In this document: piece by piece, positions 9,995-21,970 of the stretch | Numbering within the stretch: the first letter of the stretch is position 1 | Layout: each line of letters begins with the position of its first letter | NCBI GenBank assembly: GCA_020310875.1 | Contig: MU260054.1 | Location: 248,001 to 312,000 of the forward strand | Length of the DNA: 64,000 nucleotides | DNA from: Ceratopteris richardii | Lineage: Eukaryota; Streptophyta; Polypodiopsida; Polypodiales; Pteridaceae | Reading direction: 5' to 3' | Notes under the pieces: generated by a model | The model's input: the letters and a program-made list of their open reading frames with translations, nothing else | What the model was told of the DNA's origin: nothing | The model's database searches: none | Translations under genes and position numbers: made by a program

Positions 9995-10977
9995 CACTCC
10001 CCGACCTTCTTCTTCTTGACAGTGGGAGAATGGGTGTTGTGGTAATAGTTGAAAAGTGTGTGGATGTGAGAGTGTAGCGTGGTGGTAGATGTGACTATTA
10101 GCGTGGTGGATGGTGAGATTTCCATATCTCTAGATCTATGATCGAGTGGACTAATGGTGAACAGTGGAGTTACTGTGGATGGGTGTGTAAGTGTAAACAA
10201 AAGGTTTTTGAATGTAGATGAATATGTTACATGGTGAGGTGCAAGGACTGATTGATGCAGAGGAGAGGATGGCGGTAGTGTACTGGGGCTAGGGGCATCA
10301 CAGGTGAAAAAGTAATGGGGTTTTGTAATGGGAAGAAGGGTCTTTGGGGAAAGGGAATGGAAGAAATGGGAGGGATGAGTAAAGGATTGGGTGGAATTGG
10401 GGGAAATATCATCGTGGGAATGGGGGTAGAGGGTATAATGGAAGGAGTGGAAAGAGGCTACATTAGGGCTTGTGCTATGGCACTCGAGATGGGTTTATCA
10501 AAAAAGGATGTGCTAGGATGTATAGGGGAGTCTGAATGTATAGGTGATTGGAGGGTTCCTTCAGGTGTAGAGGCAATGTCCACTGTGGTGGTGGGTATGG
10601 AGGTCAAGGGATGTGAGGGAGAGTCGATGATAATGCTTTCACCCTAGGGTGGCAAATCGACAACTACTCATGCTCGTGGTGATGAGAGGACTAGGTGTCA
10701 GTTGGGACATGGATATATTCTCCTGGCCTTAACATTAAGCGGATATGTCTAGGGTCAAATTGTGGCAAGGACTTCCATTTGAGAAAATGTAATGCTTGCA
10801 TTGTGCCTACTTTTTGGACTAATTCATTGAAGGCATTTACAAAAGAAGCTTCAAAACCACTGCTTTCCAACTCTTGTTGTAGGATTTCTTTACTTTATTG
10901 TTTTGAGACCTGTCTACTCACCCACACAGCTTGTGCGTTTTGATAAAGCTTTTGAATGGAAATCATGTATGTGGCGT
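9995..10977 (-). pseudogene. dORF fragment of gypsy element A2
   Basis: The minus-strand translation follows the middle of the large downstream ORF of G3: KLYQNAQAVWV matches KLYRTMEKVWA, SGFEASFVNAFNELVQKVGT matches SGGFEDAYIRGFRELVKSVGS, then a proline-rich stretch, and STVTPLFTISPL followed by MEISP matches PTITPLFTVTTL and MDISP. It is a worn, broken remnant with many interruptions, cut on the right by the LTR at 10978. On the left, homology fades near 9995. Confidence 0.7.
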
Positions 10978-11873
10978 GTGTACCTAAGTAATGACTTAGG
11001 GACTTGCAACGAAAGAGACTATACCTCTATCACCAACAAGTACATATAGTGGGGATGATCACACATTTAAATTATCAATCCGGGAAGTATCATAAAGCTA
11101 ACGGAGTGTATGAGGACGTGCACTTACGCGTTGGTCAATGAAGTGGAATAGTTAACATTGCATGCAAATGAGTGCAATCAGTCACATACATCACCTACAC
11201 AAGTGAAAATGGTGTCACGATACTTGAAACAGCAGCAAGCACAAAAATGAACTTTTCTCTCAGCTTCGAACTTGGAATATAGCCATTAGTGGGTTTTTTT
11301 GAAACTCTTGATGAGATGCATCCAATGATCATAGTATTGTCTGTTTTTAACAACCCTGCATTCAAGTTATGGCAAAAAACAGAGCTACAAACTCACCTAA
11401 TCATGCCACACACCTTCTCAAGTTGCACACACACATTACACTCATTAGAAAAGCAACGAAATGGATAGGCAACACTTTGAAGCACTCAATTCAAGCTACA
11501 AACACACATGCAAGCTCATAAGCAAGGAGATACAGAAGGAAGAAGAGGAAAACTCAAAAATCTGAGTTCTCCCTTCTCACAATGGCAAAAAGTCTTTACA
11601 AAGAGTCATAAAATGACTTATATATATGTGTCCTAAAAATAGTCCTTTCACACAAGTGACTTGCACTTTATTGAAAAAGCCTAAATTCCTACTATTTTAC
11701 AAGGGAATTTTTACAAATCTCATAGGATATGCATCTAGACTCCTTTAGTGCATGAGTGGAATATATCACACGATGGATATTTTACAAAAATATGTACCCA
11801 AATTTGAAAAAAAATCAGGGGCATCTCTTTTCTTCTCTTTCCTCTCCTCCTCTACTCGTGGCTCTCTGCAACA
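10978..11873 (-). repeat. 3' LTR of a worn gypsy element (B2)
   Basis: The plus strand starts TGTGTACC exactly where dORF homology of A2 stops, and ends CTGCAACA before a pyrimidine-rich stretch (the minus-strand PPT). It keeps LTR landmarks of the group: ATTATCAATCCGGGAAG near 11070, a block like CAAAAATCTGAG near 11555, and TATATATA downstream. It is longer (about 896 bp) and strongly diverged, so this is an old insertion. Confidence 0.6.
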
Positions 11874-12420
11874 CTCTCCCCCTCTTTGTCTCTGTCGTCC
11901 CTTGATAGGCTTAGCTACTTGTCATGTCAGATCTAGTTCCTAATTAGTAGTGGTCCACCACCAGCACCTGTGGAAGCTTCAGAGGTATAGATTTTGAGTG
12001 GTCAAGTAACTAATCATAACTCGGGGCCTAATGTATTATCTTTAACCTATTGGTTTCTTTTCTCCACACGCATCCCTCGACTAGAGTGACATGTATTTAG
12101 CCACCTCTTGTTAGAGTTCTTCCCGTGGTTAAGGTGACTGAAGTGACTTGGATCCAAGCACCTTTCTCTAGAGTTATTCGTTATCGTTATTCTCCGTCAA
12201 CATCCAGTTGGGCTGAGCTTTTATTTCTTGTTCATTGTATTCGAGTTCCCCTATTTCTCGTTAAAGCCTGATGTGTGCCCCTATGGGGGTCTATGCAGAG
12301 AAAGGTGTTGCATGCCCCTAAGAGGCTTCTTGCAGAGCTATGTATTAACTTTTATTCTTTTAATGGATCTTTTTCTTTGATTTTCTTCTTCTTTTTCTTT
12401 TGTTTGTCTCTCCATGTCCC
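11874..12420 (-). other. PPT of B2 and degraded LTR-like stretch of B
   Basis: The first 40 bases hold a PPT and the group's conserved motif at the end of dORF (plus-strand CTCTGTCGTCCCTTGATAG). A second, similar motif lies at about 12421-12450. Two 3' ends within 550 bp imply two elements, so I read 11920-12420 as the worn 3' LTR of B lying in B2. I cannot place its ends, and no coding is seen. Confidence 0.35.
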
Positions 12421-12432
12421 CCCTCCTGAACT

Positions 12433-15400
12433 CTATTGTCCCTGACAGGCTTTGGAATGCGATGAGAGTGTGTCTTGTATACTTTTTGTTGTGTCATTTA
12501 GCGAATTGGCCTCAAATATCATCAATTCTTTCCATTGTTCTGATTTTACCCCATCATGTGGTGCTTGTCTATGGTCAGCAACAAAACTAAGCTCATAAGC
12601 CACCAATCTGGCATTGAGATTACCCGACATTTTCAAAAAGATTTCAGAGTCTATTTTGAAGAAGCCTATGAAAAATGCATCTTTAAAAGTCTGCATGTAT
12701 GTACTTGGAAAAAACATTAATCTTGAATAATAGGCCATTATAGTAAGTCGATTGGGCATGATAGAAAGGTCAAAAACTAGTAAATCCATTCCTTGATTTA
12801 TGCCGATGAAGTTCAAAAATGTGAGCTCCACGTGTTTGAAGACTTTTAGTAATGTTAGGCTCATGCTAAGTATTTTATTGGTTAATTTGATGGTGAGATT
12901 GAGGACCATGGCATATCTTGATAACCAAAATTCAATTGTTGTCACCATATATTCTTCAGTGGGGAGGTAATTATGCGGTGGGCTTGGTATTAAAGGAAAA
13001 TTGAGCCATTGTTTATTTATGTTACCTTGGTGATGTAAATCCCAAAACTCTGGCCAGTATCATCGATGTGGCACAGGACAAAAAGATGGATTGACTTGTA
13101 ATAAATATGGTGCCTCTTGCCAGTGCACCTATGAAGTTGGATTTTTCTCCAAAGAGGATCAACGGCTTCCAACTCCTCTTGAGTATAATTAAAAGTATTT
13201 GCCATGAAATTGAAGTGCTCATCCGGATCCTTTCCCGTAATCTTCTTGATGTACTTCTTGTTTGCTCTTTCATAATCCCATATTGTAAATTGAAGGGCAT
13301 CATGATATTATATAAGCCTTTGCTCTTGATGTTAGCCTCCTTCATTATTTTCACCACTTCATTTGCAAAATTCTCTCTAAGATGGGACACCAGTACTGCC
13401 CGTTCGTTCGGACTTAGGTCTACAGTATATGGCACTAGATGTGCACCAATTTCATTTACCTACTCCCTTATTGGTGAATGACCTGTTGGGGAGAAAGAGG
13501 ATGTACCTCAGTCTCGTTAGTAGCCAGGGTGGATGGTTGCACTACTGGTGTCCCCAAGTTCATTGCTTGTGCTAATTTTGTTGTGAGCTCTGCTATGATT
13601 TGATCTTTCTCTTCATGTTGTTGCACTCTTGCCTTGAGCTCATCCTCCACTATTTCTTTAGCCTCACAAAGGATTCTTACTTGATCAGCATCTTCAGTAT
13701 ACGGCATTGGATGTGCATCAATTTCATTTACTGCCTGCTCCCTTATTGGTGAATGAACTATTGGAAAGAGGATGTACCTCAGTCTCATTAGTAGCCAGGG
13801 TGGATGGTTGCACTACTAGTGTCCCCAAGTTTATTGCTTGTGCTAATTAAAATGTGAGCTCCGCTATGATTTGATCTTTCTCTTCATGTTGTTGCCTACT
13901 TGCCTTGAGCTCATCCTCCACTATTTCTTTTGCCTCACAAAGGATTCTTACTTGATCAGCATCTTGAATGCATAGCTATGTGTACTTATGCACTACTTCT
14001 TTCCACTTAAGTTCCAGTGCTTTGGTATTTGATGTATACTTTGTCTCTAACTCAGCATGTTTCCTTTGCTCTTGTTTTAGTTGATCTTCCATTTCTAACA
14101 ATTTTGCTTTCATTTCTTGTATTCCTTCACCTTCTATGAGGGTTGTGTCGATAGGTTGATTTAACAAAATGGAATTCATTAATTCTTTATTTTGGGTGCA
14201 CAGTTGTCTGCTTCATCCATGTATACTTTTATTTGGCTTTCTAGTAATTTACTCCAATTTGTCATACACAACTTTTCCCTTTAATTTGCCTACGGTTGTT
14301 TTTCCAATGTTGTGATTTCTTACTAAAGTTTGGATATAGATTGTGTGGCTTCTTCTATTTGTTATTTGATCATCAAGTTTTCTTATGTTACATGATTCAA
14401 CTCTTCATCCTTGGCCTTCAATTCAACTATCTTCTGTGCAATTTCCTGCTAAGTACTTATATTTGTTGCCAATAGCTCTTTGCTCATGATTTGGAATCGA
14501 CTGTTGGCCTCAAATAGTTCTGCTTTTTCTTTCTCTTCTTCCATCAATATGGTTTGAGCAGCCATGGTCGTGTCAATCATATTTCTAATTATTGGCTTCA
14601 ACTGATTCACATCTACATTAAGCCATGTCTTTGATATAATGGGTTCTTTGCCAATTCGCACGTCTTTACCTTGAACAACATGTAGTGTATTTTGATTGGG
14701 TTGCCTGATATGGAGTTGCACTTTGGGCTCAGCCTCATCAGTTGTTGTTGTTGTTTTGTGTGCTTTAGATTCCTTAGATTTCACTTTTTGAGAGTCAGCT
14801 ACCACATCCAAGGCTGATGGACCGATAACCACTCGGATGGGTATGGTAGGTCCTTGTTCTTCATGTACTTCCTCATTATCTTGTTCTTGTTTTGGATGTA
14901 TGATTGTTTTGGACCTGGAAGGCAACGCCTCTATGAGCATTATCCTTGTTTGGTCATTCAATTGAATGGTGTGCACCTTCTTTGGTTGCTTTTCTTGCAT
15001 CTACTGAGTTTTTTCCTCGTCTATACTCTCGTTTTCAACTTGAGCGTATCATGATCCTAGGATGATTGGTCATCCAAGCTTGAGTTGTTTAAACCCAATT
15101 CTTGATACCTGTCCAATTTTGATTTGCCTGCTTGTGTGGACTTTTGTTGTTTACTTGTTTGATAATACTGGTGAACCTATGCAGTAAGGTTCACCAGACC
15201 CTTAGTATAAGCATGTGCTTCTTCTAGTGCAACAAGGAGATCATGTTGAGTAATGACTAGAGGTTTTGCAAAGGATGCCTTTGGAAGTACGTGCACCCTT
15301 TTTTATTGTGGGGTGTTAGCAACCTCCTCTGCTCTAGCATGTTTTGCGCCTCTCATTGTAGTTCTGGAGCTAGTACCAACCTCTTCCACTATAGTAATGC

Positions 15401-16190
15401 CTTTCTTTTTCTTGGGTACTATGGCAAACTTTACATATTTTTTCATTTCGACAGTTGATGGCATGAGTCACAAACACTCTTTCATGCCTAAAGCTTGATA
15501 GATGAGCAAGGTGAAAGCAAAGCTACCATTTAGAAACTTCTTATGTCCCCATTGCTTTTTTGCATCAAATATCCACTATTGGACATATGGGGTCAAGTTG
15601 ATTTGATTGCTCACCTGCTTGATTGCATAGGACAACAATTGCACTACCATCTTCTGTGGAGTCAATTCTATTGATGTCCAAGAATGTCCTTTCCTTGGCC
15701 TCATGGCATTTTTCCTTTAGATCAGTGATACCATCCTTTGTCTAGTCGAATGCTATCTTGATCAGCTCATGAGTGAATCTAATAGTTTGTGACTCTCCGT
15801 TTCTGTCTAACATCATAGCTTCAAGGACGGATGGCTTGTCAAGTGCTGGGTGTAGAGAATTCATCACTTGTGCACACAATTGAAATTTTGGTTTGTAAAT
15901 GGGAAGCTTTAAGTATGCTTCTATTCCAACTTGTGTCCATACTTCTACTATCCTTGGCATTTCATGCAATACTCTAAAGTCTTGAGTCATCATTGTAAAT
16001 TGATGATCTCTATCCATGATTTTGATGGTGATGAGGAACAAATATTCACTGGCTAGTTGATCATCCCAAAACCAATGTCCGTGTGCCTTACTTGAAAATT
16101 ATAGGGGAAACTCAAGTACTTCCACTTCTTGAGTAGCTTTAGAGTCAAAGGAATTCCCCTGTGTAGCTTTCAAATCAAAGGAAGCCATCT
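12433..16190 (-). pseudogene. dORF region of element B
   Basis: Two ends of the G3 dORF are recognisable. Near the N terminus, at about 15742-16041, the order VEVWTQVGIEAYLK then RFTHELIKIAFD parallels THVWARAGFTEYFS and RFYLSKDLIRAAIK. Near the C terminus, at about 12433-12948, TYMQTFKDAFFIGFF then DSEIFL parallels CYKQTFKEMFTTGFW and HSEVFI. Between them lie coiled-coil-like segments rich in Glu, Lys and Gln (13468-14179, 14449-15000). The copy is broken, with many interruptions. Confidence 0.65.
13430..13970. repeat. Tandem duplication of about 270 bp
   Basis: A segment containing GTGTCCCCAAGTT and GATTTGATCTTTCTCTTCATG occurs twice head to tail (about 13430-13700 and 13701-13970), with a handful of differences. 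It lies in the coiled-coil part of the dORF remnant of B and arose after B was inserted or shortly before. Confidence 0.8.
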
Positions 16191-16477
16191 ACAACTCAAT
16201 GATCGATTCAATTAGTATCAAACTTGTATTTTATTTATTAGAGTGGTGAAGTCGTTCACTCCGTGCATCATGTCCCCACGCATAGAGTGTAAAACAAACA
16301 TAGTGTCTGGTCTTTTTATAAGTAAATTTCTTGTTGAAAGGGAAACAGAAAAGTCAGTGTCATTGCCGAAGCAATGTTTATTCCTATGCATTATTATTAT
16401 TTTTTGAGTGTAATTGATTACCTATTCCCTTGAAGGGAAATGTGCATCACTATTGATACAAAGACACTAAGGTGTTG

Positions 16478-16526
16478 AATGCATGGCCTTGTAATGTGGT
16501 CCTATCGTGCATACTCGAGGTGCATT
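16478..16526 (-). other. Conserved 3' hairpin motif, element B
   Basis: The sequence ATGCATGGCCTTGTAATGTGG then TGCATACTCGAGGTGCA matches a motif found twice in G1 and twice in G2 downstream of pol. The second half can form a short stem with a 7-9 base loop. Confidence 0.5.
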
Positions 16527-16579
16527 CAACTTGACATGAGTGCGAGAGGAATTCTCTACCAACCTCAATTGTAGATTTT

Positions 16580-19500
16580 GTTCTATCTTTGGGATCCACA
16601 TTTTCTTGGTCTTGGTGCTTTGATTTTCCTAGTCTTGGTGCTTTGAGCAGTGTTCTTGAATTTGTTTGTATCACCCAGAGTTGCTCGGTTTCTCTTCGCT
16701 TTCACTCTCCACATGTATCGCGTTGTTGGGGAGCTATTGTTCGTTTGCATGGTGATCTTCTCTTTCTGTGGTTTATGTGTCCCTTCACGGGTATCTTGGA
16801 CCGGTTTTGACCTCCATGTATTATTTTTGGCTGCTCTTTGGTGATCGAGAATGTTGTCTTGGGTATTCATATTTGATTCCTTGAAGGTTGAGCAGCCATT
16901 AACTTCTTTGGTATCCACACTTGCACTACATGTTTAGTGCGATCTTTGGTTGGTTGTTTTGATCTTTGTCGCCTTCTATTAGATGCCTTTTGATTCACTA
17001 TCATTTGATGCTTGTAGTCATCCATCTGTTGGATCCATATTTGCTTCATACCTTTTTTCATTGGTGGATAACGATGTGGCAATGTTGTTTTGGGTAGTGG
17101 GACTTTCCATCGCTCACTAGTAGTAGAATCCTCACTTTGTCGCTCAGGTTGGCTAGCTTGAGAAGAAAGATCTAGTTGAGTGTCAAGTGTGAGATGATTC
17201 TAGGTTTCAGGTTTTTGGTCAAAAATAGAAGTTAGTTGGATAGGGCTAGATCTTGGTGTAAGTTCACAAGCATGCATACATTCATAGTCATTAATCTCTT
17301 GACTCACAGTCTTAAGAGGTCTCTCATCTAATAGACTAAAAACTTCTCTCTACCCAATCTTGGCTGATATATAGCCTAGAGCCAACTAGATTATCACCTC
17401 ATATTCATATATCCAGTCTTAACCTAGCACAAATTCCTCTAACAGGTCATCATTGTTGCAAATTAGAAGCTTGTGTTGCATTGAATTGTTACCCAGATGT
17501 AAGGATAGGGTAACTTCTCCCAAACATTTAATGGTGTTTCCTCCTATCCCCATCATATATGCGTTAGTGGGTCAAAGTTGTGCTACTATTTTTTGTGCTA
17601 ATGAAGAGCAGATGCAACATAATGCTGCTCCTAAATCAATCAATGCATCCACAAAGTGATATTCCTTGATTCCCACTCCTAGGTTTAAGTAAGGTTGCTT
17701 GGTTTGACATCCTAGGATTTTGGTCTCTAATGCTCTATAGTTGGCTATGGGGATCGGTTCAGCTCCCTGTCGATATCTCTCATCTCTCTCACGCATCCAT
17801 TCTTTTCACTTTCGTATTCGTTCTAGCACTTCAAGTCTCACTTCTTCTCTCGTTCTGTCATCCTCTTCCTTTCGGTTACTTGTTGCTAGAAGTCTAGACA
17901 TCTCTTCGGTCAAGGGTTCTAAGTATTTATTCACACGACATCCACTTATGTAATTGGGTACAATTTCTCCATCTAGGGTGGCTAGATTCACTGTTCCACT
18001 AGTCAAAATGCAATTGATCACTAGTGGCTCATGTCCTCTTTTTTGCAACTTTTTTGCATGTTGCTTTAAGGTATACACTAGGACTAAATTGCCTTCCTTG
18101 AGTCCCTTGTCTTTGATATGGGCATCATAGTATGCTTTTTGTCTCCTCTAGGCTGCATAGATGTCTGCTACTGCTTGCAATCTAGTTTCATGCAATTTTT
18201 CAATCTGATCCAATTATTGGGACAATTCGTGTCCAATTCACTCATACTTCTCAGCTCCTCAAAGAGTAGGAATCAAGAAGTCAATTGGCAAAATTGCATT
18301 TTGGCAATATACCAGATTGAATGGTGTCATGCGAATAGCAGTCTTGTATGCAACTCTAAAAGCCCATAAAGCATGATGTAATTGTTTGTCCCAATTTGAT
18401 CATCCATTATTCACAATCTTTGTCAAAAAGAATACATAACACCTTATTGGAACTTTCTGCCTGTCCATTGGCTTGTGCATGGGGCCGACTTCTTATGAAT
18501 TACTAAGAACTCATTCATCAACATTTCCATCACTTCATTAATAAAGTGTGTGCCTCGATCACTCACAATTTCAATTGGTAACCCAAATCTTGTAAATATG
18601 TTTTCAAATAGAAACTTGGCAGTTGTTCTTACATCGTTTTTCTTTGTGGCCTTTGCTTCTACCCATTTGGTCAAATAGTTGGTAGCTATTATTATGTATT
18701 CAGCATGAGAGCCTATCATAGGTGGGCTAATTGGTCCGACAAAATCTATACCCCACTTAGTGAAATCTCTAGCACTAATCATGGGTTGCTATGGCATTTC
18801 ATCTCTTTTGATGGGATATTTTGTTCGTTGGCACACATCGCACATTTGAACATACATTGCCGCATCTTGATGTAAAGTGAGTCACCATAATCCAGCGAAG
18901 AAAATCATTTTAGTAGTTTTGTCCGCTAAAAAATAACCTCTTGCAGCTCTTGTATGTGCCATTTCTAAGATAGGGATATAATCATCTTCATGTACACATA
19001 ATCTTAATTGATTATCCCATCCACATGTAAACGGTTGTCTTCCTATGAGTACATAATCTTTACTGTGCTCCTCCAAAGCCGGCTTTCTTGCTAAGCTTGC
19101 TCCTTCAAGATACTCATGGGTTTCCAAAAAAATTATTAATGGTAAACTCCATCTAGGTGCTATTGTAGAATAACATAGGGTGGAGTTCTCTTCAGGTAAT
19201 TTCTCTTGCCACATTGGACAACTCGTTACATGGGAATGCACATCTTTCTGCATATCTGGCCAATATACTCCCAACCTTTTGAGCTCTTGTAGTGTACCAC
19301 TAACACTTCTATGTTTTTTCTATTTTGTGTGAGCATGCATTAACCATGTCTCTTGTTCTTCCTCATCTACACACCTCAAAAGAAGTCCACTGGAATCTTG
19401 ATGATATAGGCATCTTGCCACAATGTGAAGATTCTCTGTCTTCCATAGTTGTTGGTTTTTATCTAAATTGATCCTATGACTTGGTCCATGCGTGAGTTTA

Positions 19501-20706
19501 AGAATCAATTTTTCAGCCCATTATGGACAAACTTCCAAGTTAAAAATGTATGTGTCAGGCAGATCGTCTGCAACTCCAGTGGGGGGTTCTCCATGTATCA
19601 TTTGAGACACGTGATCAGCTCTGACATGTGTGTTTCCTTTCTTGACTACCACTTCAAAATCAAATTCCATTAAGAGTAAAAAACATCTTACCAACCTTCC
19701 CGTGTTACAGGGTTTATTGACCAAGTATAAAAGATCTTGGTGATCAATAAAGAACTTGAATTTTTTTGCTAGTAAATAGTGTCTGAATTTCTTTACTACG
19801 TAGAACATACCTAATCCTTCTCGTTCAATGGTGGTATAATTACATTCAGCTTGATTAAGTTTCCTACTCACATAGGCTATAAGATGATCGAGCTTTCTTT
19901 CGTTCGCAAGCTATGCTAAGGTGCATCCTATGGCTAATTTGGAAGCATCCACATGAGTATGGAATGGCTTGTTTCAATTCGGCACTTTTAGAATTGGAGT
20001 TGAAATCAGTCTGCTTTTTAGCTCATTAAATTCTTTCTCATAGACTTCTGTCCAATTGAACTGAGTCATTAATCCATACAGAGGTCTTGCAATTATGGCA
20101 TACATATGGATAAATCTATGATAATATCCACAATGTCCCATAAATGCCTGCACTTCTTTTGCATTCTTTTGTCTGGGTAGTTCTAGAATTACCTTAATCT
20201 TGCTTTCATCTGTGGATATTCCATTTTTAAACACTATATGTCCCAAAATTTTTTCTTGTCATACCATCAAGAAACATCTTTTGAGATTCAGGCAAACTCT
20301 GTATTGTCTGCACTTCTCAAAAATTTTCCTTAGCTTAGGTATGTGATCCATTCTTTGGGAAGAATAGGTGCATAAATCATCCACATTCCATGCTTTTCCT
20401 AAGAAATTCCTTAAAGATGTGACACATTAATGTTTGGAATGTCGTTGGAGAATTAGTTAGGCCAAATGACATAACCATGAAAGCATATACACTCCATTTT
20501 GTAGCAAATGTTGTTTTGTGTTGATCTTCGAGAGCGGTTCTTACTTGGTTGTAACCAGAGAATCCATCTAGGAAGCTATAGAATTCCTTGCATGCCACCC
20601 TTTCTAAGAGGTGATCCATAATAGGTAGATATCATGAATAGTGGCTATGTTAACCTTTTTGAGATTAATGCAAACTCTTAATTTAATGTTTTTCTTGGCT
20701 ACTACC
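16580..20706 (-). pseudogene. pol: pol region of element B
   Basis: Recognisable in minus-strand order are RT (FLDGFSGYNQVRTALEDQHK, FGLTNSP), the connection and RNase H segments (MGHCGYYHRFIHMYAIIARPLYGL, ERE then GLGMFYVVKKFRHYLL), a first and second zinc-domain segment (LGVYWPDMQKDV; LRLCVHEDDYIPILEMAH), the integrase core (WGIDFVGPISPP, LPIEIVSDRGTHF), the integrase C-terminal part, a second protease-like segment near 17370-17800, and a tail with VQVWIPKK. The region is broken many times and its 5' end is displaced by D. Confidence 0.75.
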
Positions 20707-21052
20707 TGTTATAAAGTAAGTCTATGATATAAGGGTCTGGCTAGTTCAGACGGATCTGAAATCGGACACCATTTGGTCAACCGTGTGTATGAACAAAGAT
20801 CTTGAGTCTAGAATTACTCGAAGGTCATTTATTCTTGTAACCAAGTGATCCACTTAGCTTAGTGGTTAATTCTCATGCGAGTGAAGGAGGAGGTCTTGGG
20901 TTCAATCCCTATGGGGTACATGGGAAGAGTATTTTGCCCAAAGAGATCTAGAGTCTTCTAGAAGCATCCACTTGAGTTAACTCGAGTTAACTAGGACACT
21001 TGGCGCACATGCAGTTACATGACCATCCACACATGGTGGTCGTAAGCTTGCA
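20707..21052 (+). repeat. 5' LTR of D (346 bp)
   Basis: TG at 20707 and CA at 21051-21052, with the primer site one base further on, define the LTR. Its left end is confirmed by the interrupted pol frame of B. It carries tRNA-like A and B boxes in sense orientation. Confidence 0.7.
20845..20915 (+). promoter_or_regulatory. tRNA-like A and B boxes inside the LTR of D
   Basis: TAGCTTAGTGG at 20855-20865 is a near-consensus A box (TRGCNNAGYNGG), and GGTTCAATCCC at 20899-20909 is a full B box match. The spacing of about 45 bases is that of a tRNA. The T arm can pair at four of five positions. It is tRNA-derived, not a functional tRNA gene. Confidence 0.65.
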
Positions 21053-21053
21053 T

Positions 21054-21065
21054 TGGTATCAGAGC
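21054..21065 (+). other. Primer binding site, initiator tRNA-Met, element D
   Basis: TGGTATCAGAGC is the complement of the 3' end of plant initiator tRNA-Met, one base after the LTR. Confidence 0.85.
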
Positions 21066-21229
21066 ATGGTCTAAGAGCTTTCCTTCATCTTCTTCGTTGC
21101 AAATTTTTGTGAGTGGTGGTACCTATTGCTCACGGGTGCGCTGAAGAATCATTTCTAATTCTTCTCGATGGGCATACCTTAAAGAGGAGATTACAAAAGG
21201 CATAGCTTATCTTTGAAGTGTTCACGTTG

Positions 21230-21415
21230 ACAAGGCTCAAACCCTTGACCTACAGAAGAAGGACCACTCCCCTAGCCATCAGACCAAGGCTCATTCATGA
21301 TTTTACACTTATAATAATCATAGAGTGATCGAGGAAAAAAAGGAAGGATAGTGGTAGACGGGTCTTGAACCCACGATGTCTGTGTGACAGTATATGTCTC
21401 ATCCAAGAGAGTAAG
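21230..21415 (-). promoter_or_regulatory. Two antisense tRNA-like sequences in the leader of D
   Basis: On the minus strand, 21295-21230 holds an A-box-like TGGTCTGATGG and a weak B box (GTTTGAGCC). On the same strand, 21415-21345 holds a full B box GGTTCAAGACC at about 21363-21373, but only a poor A box. Either may be chance or a tRNA-derived insertion. The second B box is the stronger signal. Confidence 0.35.
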
Positions 21416-21839
21416 ATGCTTTTGGTGTCATCATTTTCTGATGATTTTAATCAAAATTGATAACAAACGTTGCAGAAGCTTCCACAAGCAAAAAACAAAA
21501 AGAAAAACTTTCATCAATCGATGTGTAGAAGATGGGGTTGAGCTCGCAACCTGTACAAGTGATGACATTGATAAGCCTAGTTTGAGAGACAAAATGGAAG
21601 AAGATGGTTATGCAGTTGGTGGTGGATATGAGAATCAAACTTGGAAGGTTCAAAAGAGCAAAAATGATCACATAGAATACCACTTTTGGTTTCCTAATAT
21701 ATACCCTTTATGCACTCCTTTTGGTATTCATAACATGATTGAAGTGAGGAATCCACATCACGTAGAACCCTTCATACGAGAACCTTTTTGTGAAGTGGGC
21801 TTTATGTTTCTTCACATCCCTTTGTTGAAATATCGTTGA
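21384..21839 (+). other. Unrecognised 151-codon open frame in D
   Basis: A plus-strand open frame of 151 codons lies about 330 bp after the primer site of D, where gag could begin. It is rich in Lys, Arg, His and Cys at first, then in Pro, Phe and His. I recognise no domain. It may be the start of a diverged gag, an unrelated insertion or chance. Confidence 0.2.
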
Positions 21840-21970
21840 AAAAAGGCATATTCACTAAAGGTATGAAATCTCACATGACCAGGTTCATGGCATTCATCAT
21901 GTGAGCCACAGAATTCGTCACTCCCTACAACAAAGTAAACATGCTTACAAGTGTTGATATATTTAGGCAG

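Larger units (their letters stand above)
11920..20706 (-). mobile_element. Worn gypsy element B (pol and dORF)
   Basis: On the minus strand the order is RT, RNase H, integrase, second protease-like domain and tail (20706 to about 16580), a spacer with a conserved hairpin, then dORF (about 16190 to 12433) and a 3' end near 12420. The order is the same as in G3. The element is heavily broken, with many interruptions, and is clearly older than G0-G3. Its RT is cut at 20706/20707 by element D. Because the same architecture is seen at this age, the plan predates the split of these copies. Confidence 0.75.
20707..21970 (+). mobile_element. 5' end of LTR retrotransposon D
   Basis: It begins TGTTAT exactly where the RT homology of B stops (the minus-strand frame reads VVAKKN up to 20706), and has a 346-bp LTR followed by an initiator-Met primer site. 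The internal part ends near 21970, where the LTR of G0 starts. Gag and pol are not in the window, so the superfamily is unknown. The LTR and leader carry up to three tRNA-like sequences. Confidence 0.65.

Noticed and set aside
10315-10647. Gly/Met-rich plus-strand frame
   Set aside because: It is antisense to the proline-rich part of a dORF remnant on the minus strand.
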